Below, one piece after another: positions 61,482 through 64,000 of a stretch of DNA of 64,000 nt. Position numbers and translations under genes: made by a program. This DNA is from Thiocapsa imhoffii (GTDB lineage: Bacteria > Pseudomonadota > Gammaproteobacteria > Chromatiales > Chromatiaceae). Where the stretch lies: contig NZ_NRSD01000016.1 of the NCBI RefSeq assembly GCF_016583985.1, positions 45,379 to 109,378 of the forward strand. The letters run 5' to 3'. The first letter of the stretch is position 1. Each line of letters begins with the position of its first letter. The notes under the pieces were generated by a model. It ran no database searches, had not been told where the DNA came from, and worked only from the letters and a program-made list of their open reading frames with translations.

Positions 61482-62528
61482 CTACGCAACCGCCGAGTCG
61501 GGCAGGGTCACCAGACGATGCCCCTCCATCTCCATCTCGGCAAGCTGGCCCTCGTGAACGAGCTGGTGGATTCGCCCCCGCAGGCCCAGCGTGCTCACCG
61601 AGGCGTCGTTGGCGTAATGGGCAGCCTTGACCGCCTTGGCCAACTCGGTCAGCGACCGGACTCCGGCACCCAGGGCGCTTCGGACCTGCGCGGGCAGATC
61701 TGCCAGCGGGGCTGCCTGGTCCGCGACGTCCGGGCTCCTATCAGCCACATCCGAGCGAGGCGCCTCAGCCAAGGGGCTCGTCGACGCCGCTTCACCCTGT
61801 CCCGTGGATGCCCGCGGGATGGTCGCGTTGAAGCCGTTCACCAGGAAATCCCCGCCGCCCGCATCCACTACCCGCAGACCTCCGCCCTTCGCCGCGGCCG
61901 CCTCGGCGAAGGCCCGGAACCGGGCAAAGCCCAGCTTTTTCTCGTCGAACGCCGGTTTCAGCTCGCGCATCATTGACTTGATCTGGGCTCCGCGCAGCAC
62001 GATCCCTTGCTCGCTCAGCCGCGCGAGCGCCTGGCGAAAGAGCTCGATCGGGGCGTCGAAGGCTCGGCGCGACGGTGCCTTGCCAGAGGCCAGGGGCGCA
62101 TCGTCCAGGTAGATGACCTCGTCACAGTGGTTGCGGAGGAAGGCGCTCATGTCGTCCTTCATCCCCATCACCACGACGCGCTTGCCGTGCTCGCGCAGCT
62201 TGCCGATCAGCGGGGTAAAGTCGCTGTCGCTGGAGACGATGACGAAGGTATCCAGATGAGGCTTGGTGAGAGCAACCTCCATGGCATCGACCACCAGCTT
62301 GATGTCGCTCGAATTCTTGCCCCTCTGGCCGTGCGCCGGAAGCTCCGTGAGCTCGACGGAGCACTCGAGCATCTGCCGCTTTTGGGAGGCGAATCGGCCC
62401 CAGTCGGCGTAGGCGCGCTTGATCGAGAGACTGCCGCGCTTTTGGAGGTCGCCGATCAGTCGGCGCAGATCCAGTTTCCGGCGGTAGCCGACATTCTCGA
62501 AATCGATAAACAAGGCGATGTTGCTCAT
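61482..62528 (-). CDS. NYN-domain ribonuclease with LOTUS/OST-HTH domains (LabA/MARF1-like)
   Basis: A 348-residue protein. The NYN (PIN-like) domain (about 1-155) has Asp in ALFIDFENVGYRRKLDL, Asp in NSSDIKLVVDAMEVAL, and Asp-Ser-Asp in FVIVSSDSDFTPLIGKL. Next comes an OST-HTH/LOTUS domain (about 175-250, LFRQALARLSEQGIVLRGAQ and KKLGFARFRAFAEAA). A Pro/Ala/Ser linker leads to a second, shorter helix-turn-helix-like region (about 290-345). This architecture is known for RNA-binding nucleases; bacterial members are little studied. The ATG at 62528 begins the NYN fold. It is intact. Confidence 0.86.
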   Translation of the reverse strand: MSNIALFIDFENVGYRRKLDLRRLIGDLQKRGSLSIKRAYADWGRFASQKRQMLECSVELTELPAHGQRGKNSSDIKLVVDAMEVALTKPHLDTFVIVSSDSDFTPLIGKLREHGKRVVVMGMKDDMSAFLRNHCDEVIYLDDAPLASGKAPSRRAFDAPIELFRQALARLSEQGIVLRGAQIKSMMRELKPAFDEKKLGFARFRAFAEAAAAKGGGLRVVDAGGGDFLVNGFNATIPRASTGQGEAASTSPLAEAPRSDVADRSPDVADQAAPLADLPAQVRSALGAGVRSLTELAKAVKAAHYANDASVSTLGLRGRIHQLVHEGQLAEMEMEGHRLVTLPDSAVA

Positions 62529-62797
62529 GCTTGGCTCCCTTGCGTTGCGGTCTTGGCCGAGGTCGCGAGCGGTGACATCATCAGTCGCGACCTCCACTTC
62601 AGCCAGCTCCCGACCGGAGCCGACTCGCTCGACATGGAGTACCGCCTGACTGCCGCTTCCGACGCTCGATATCGGATCGGGCTGCGCCGTCCCTGGCGCT
62701 CCGTCCGTGGAGAGATGTCCTGCTCCCAGCTATTCAACGCAGCCAGGAGAGGATTTTTCACCATTTCGCCTTCTGGTGACGCGCCCGTAACCCAGCG

Positions 62798-63109
62798 CCA
62801 TATGGGAGCTGGGGAAACGGCTCAACAATGCGGGTGAGTCCGATCGGGTTTGCCTTTGATCAGGAGGACATCGTGCTGGCCGAAGCCGCCCGTTCCGCTG
62901 AGACCACCCATCACCATCCGGAGGGGATCAAGGGCGCTGGGGTCATTGTATTGGCGATCTTTCTGGCACGGACCACCAAGGACAAAGATCGAGTGCGCGC
63001 GGAGATCAGCAGGCGCTTCGGCTACGACCTCTCGCGAACCCTGGACCAGATCAGGCCTTCACACACCTTTGATCTGTCCTGCACCGGAACAGTGCCAGTG
63101 GCGATCCTT
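62798..63109 (+). pseudogene. ADP-ribosylglycohydrolase fragment
   Basis: YGSWGNGSTMRVSPIGFAF, then AARSAETTHHHPEGIKGAGV, then ISRRFGYDLSRTLDQIRPSH, is the middle third of an ADP-ribosylglycohydrolase (the GNGSAMR and SHxHPEGIKGA motifs). The N-terminal metal-binding part is absent, the 5' side is out of frame, and the end fuses to sequence beside the phosphatase gene. It cannot be active. Confidence 0.75.
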
Positions 63110-63139
63110 AGCCGGCCGGTTCTCCCGGTCGCGGTGCGA

Positions 63140-63526
63140 TCAGGGGCCAAGCACCTCCTCGATGCCTTCCGAAAGGTAGATCTCGCGCTTCGCGCTGATC
63201 AGGGCCAGCGAGGCGTGCCGCGTCATCCCCTGCGACTCGACCAGATAGCGGGCAACGACGGCCGCCGAGCGCGAGCGCCCCGCATGACAGTGGACCAGGA
63301 TCCGCTCGCCCGCCGCCACGACGTCGGCGATGAACCGCACCGCCTCCCGAACGCCGCGGGGATCGTTGCCGGGTCCGTCGATCAATGGGACGCAGAGCAC
63401 CTCCACGTCCTCCCGACCCTCGTCGCAGCAGCACTCCTTCAGGCACAGGATCGCGTCGATCCCAGCCGGCAGCGCCGTGGCGTCCCGGTAGTTGCCGATC
63501 GCGACCTGATCGGTGATTCAGTCCAT
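63140..63526 (-). pseudogene. Dual-specificity phosphatase paralogue with a nonsense codon near the start
   Basis: ATG at 63524-63526 is followed by GAC and then TGA at 63518-63520, where the paralogue at 47381 has Trp. The same frame then continues ITDQVAIGNYRDATALPAGI, DGPGNDPRGVREAVRFIADV and the active loop HCHAGRSRSAAVVARYL, to a normal end at 63140. An internal GTG start at the MEVLCVPLID position could give a shortened product with the active loop, so partial activity is not excluded. Confidence 0.72.
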
Positions 63527-63559
63527 GTTGGTTGCCCCTTCATCCGGCCTAAAAGTCTG

Positions 63560-63612
63560 TTTGAAAATCGCGCGGCCAGGCGCGTTGAGGGTTCAACGGG
63601 CGGCCGCAGCGG
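63560..63612. repeat. Dispersed ~53-bp repeat, copy 4
   Basis: TTTGAAAATCGCGCGGCCAG at the left and CGGGCGGCCGCAGCGG at the right. It stands just upstream of the phosphatase paralogue, as copy 1 does at the other paralogue. Confidence 0.7.
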
Positions 63613-64000
63613 GACCGGATGAGGACAAAGGCGGCCTCCCCCCAGCCGACCCTTGCCAGCATCCGGTCCCGCTGCACCCCCCGCTAACCGATGGTCCGCG
63701 AACCGGAGGCCTCAACATGCCACAGCTGAACTGATGACAGATATGCGGATTCCGGATCCCCGTCACCACGACGAGGGGCTCCGCTGATACAAGGGGCTCC
63801 GGGGACGCAACACGACGGAAGGGGACCCGACCGAGGCCGCCGAAATCGTCGGTATCTGGTCGGTATCTGGGGGGAATGGCGCTAAGATAAGGAAGGATGC
63901 GGTCGCAAGATCCTGAAAAGATTGGGGTAGGGGCTGCCAAGGTGATAGGCTGAATTCGCCAAAAGCCAACTCATCACCTCGGACGGCAGCCCTCTGCATC
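63613..64000. other. Right edge, no gene; imperfect long hairpin near the end
   Basis: No supported reading frame. GGGCTGCC...AAGGTGAT at 63929-63945 can pair with ATCACCT...GGCAGCCC at 63974-63994, giving an imperfect stem with a loop of about 30 bases. It may be the end of an element that continues outside the window. Confidence 0.4.

Noticed and set aside
63929..63994. Rho-independent terminator at the right edge
   Set aside because: The stem is imperfect, the loop is long and there is no T run; more likely an element end or chance pairing.
1..64000. tRNA, rRNA, tmRNA or known riboswitch
   Set aside because: I looked for cloverleaf T-loop signatures and conserved rRNA blocks and saw none; small RNAs without strong signatures could be missed by eye.

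Overview
The window is GC-rich chromosomal DNA of a proteobacterium. The gene content (SulP plus universal stress protein, MgtE, H-NS-like protein, bufferin operon, GGDEF sensors with periplasmic domains, many toxin-antitoxin modules, decayed insertion sequences) fits a gammaproteobacterium, possibly a purple sulfur bacterium of the Chromatiaceae. That placement is inference from style and content; no rRNA, tRNA or photosynthesis gene is present to settle it.

Layout. 0-8 kb: MgtE magnesium channel, H-NS-like protein, HD phosphohydrolase, thioredoxin-type arsenate reductase, a 785-residue double solute-binding-domain diguanylate cyclase and an Xre/RES toxin-antitoxin pair. 8-14 kb: tyrosine recombinase, Rpn-type nuclease, SulP transporter, tandem UspA and a truncated DksA-like protein. 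14-21.3 kb: a minus-strand Wadjet/MksBEFG-like SMC operon in the order SMC, MksE-like, kleisin-like, TOPRIM, preceded by a HEAT/SEC-C protein. 22-29 kb: phospholipase D-like protein, metallo-beta-lactamase-fold protein, AroE-like protein, CoA-disulfide reductase-like flavoprotein and a fatty acid hydroxylase. 29-32 kb: a graveyard (dinB and two thermonuclease pseudogenes around 1.5 kb without genes). 32-36.2 kb: a complete bufferin (MNIO copper-peptide) locus. 36.6-39 kb: a GGDEF sensor and a CHAP lipoprotein. 39.4-47.4 kb: a decayed ABC transporter, an IS200/IS605 element carrying a nested ISAs1 element, a PP2C phosphatase, IS4 and IS21 fragments and a cut phosphatase gene. 47.5-64 kb: an accessory island with FitAB, DUF433, HigBA and Phd/RelE modules, repeated vapC ends, a transglutaminase-like protein, a ruined SAM-HEPN-NACHT-WD40 gene and a NYN-LOTUS protein.

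The two systems that read as whole machines are the bufferin locus and the SMC operon. In the bufferin locus an ECF sigma factor and a DUF1109/NrsF anti-sigma factor face the precursor peptide, MNIO enzyme, DUF2063 partner and DoxX protein. The divergent intergenic region holds two back-to-back copies of GTAACC-N16-CGAC, which is the SigF-type promoter pattern, so both arms probably belong to one autoregulated metal-stress regulon. The SMC operon has overlapping or near-overlapping genes and all catalytic hallmarks (Walker A and B, TOPRIM E and DxD). Its gene order differs from the usual JetABCD/MksFEBG order.

Much of the rest shows active gene loss: I count at least ten genes with nonsense codons, frameshifts or insertion-sequence truncations. 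Several repeat families are dispersed over the right-hand third.
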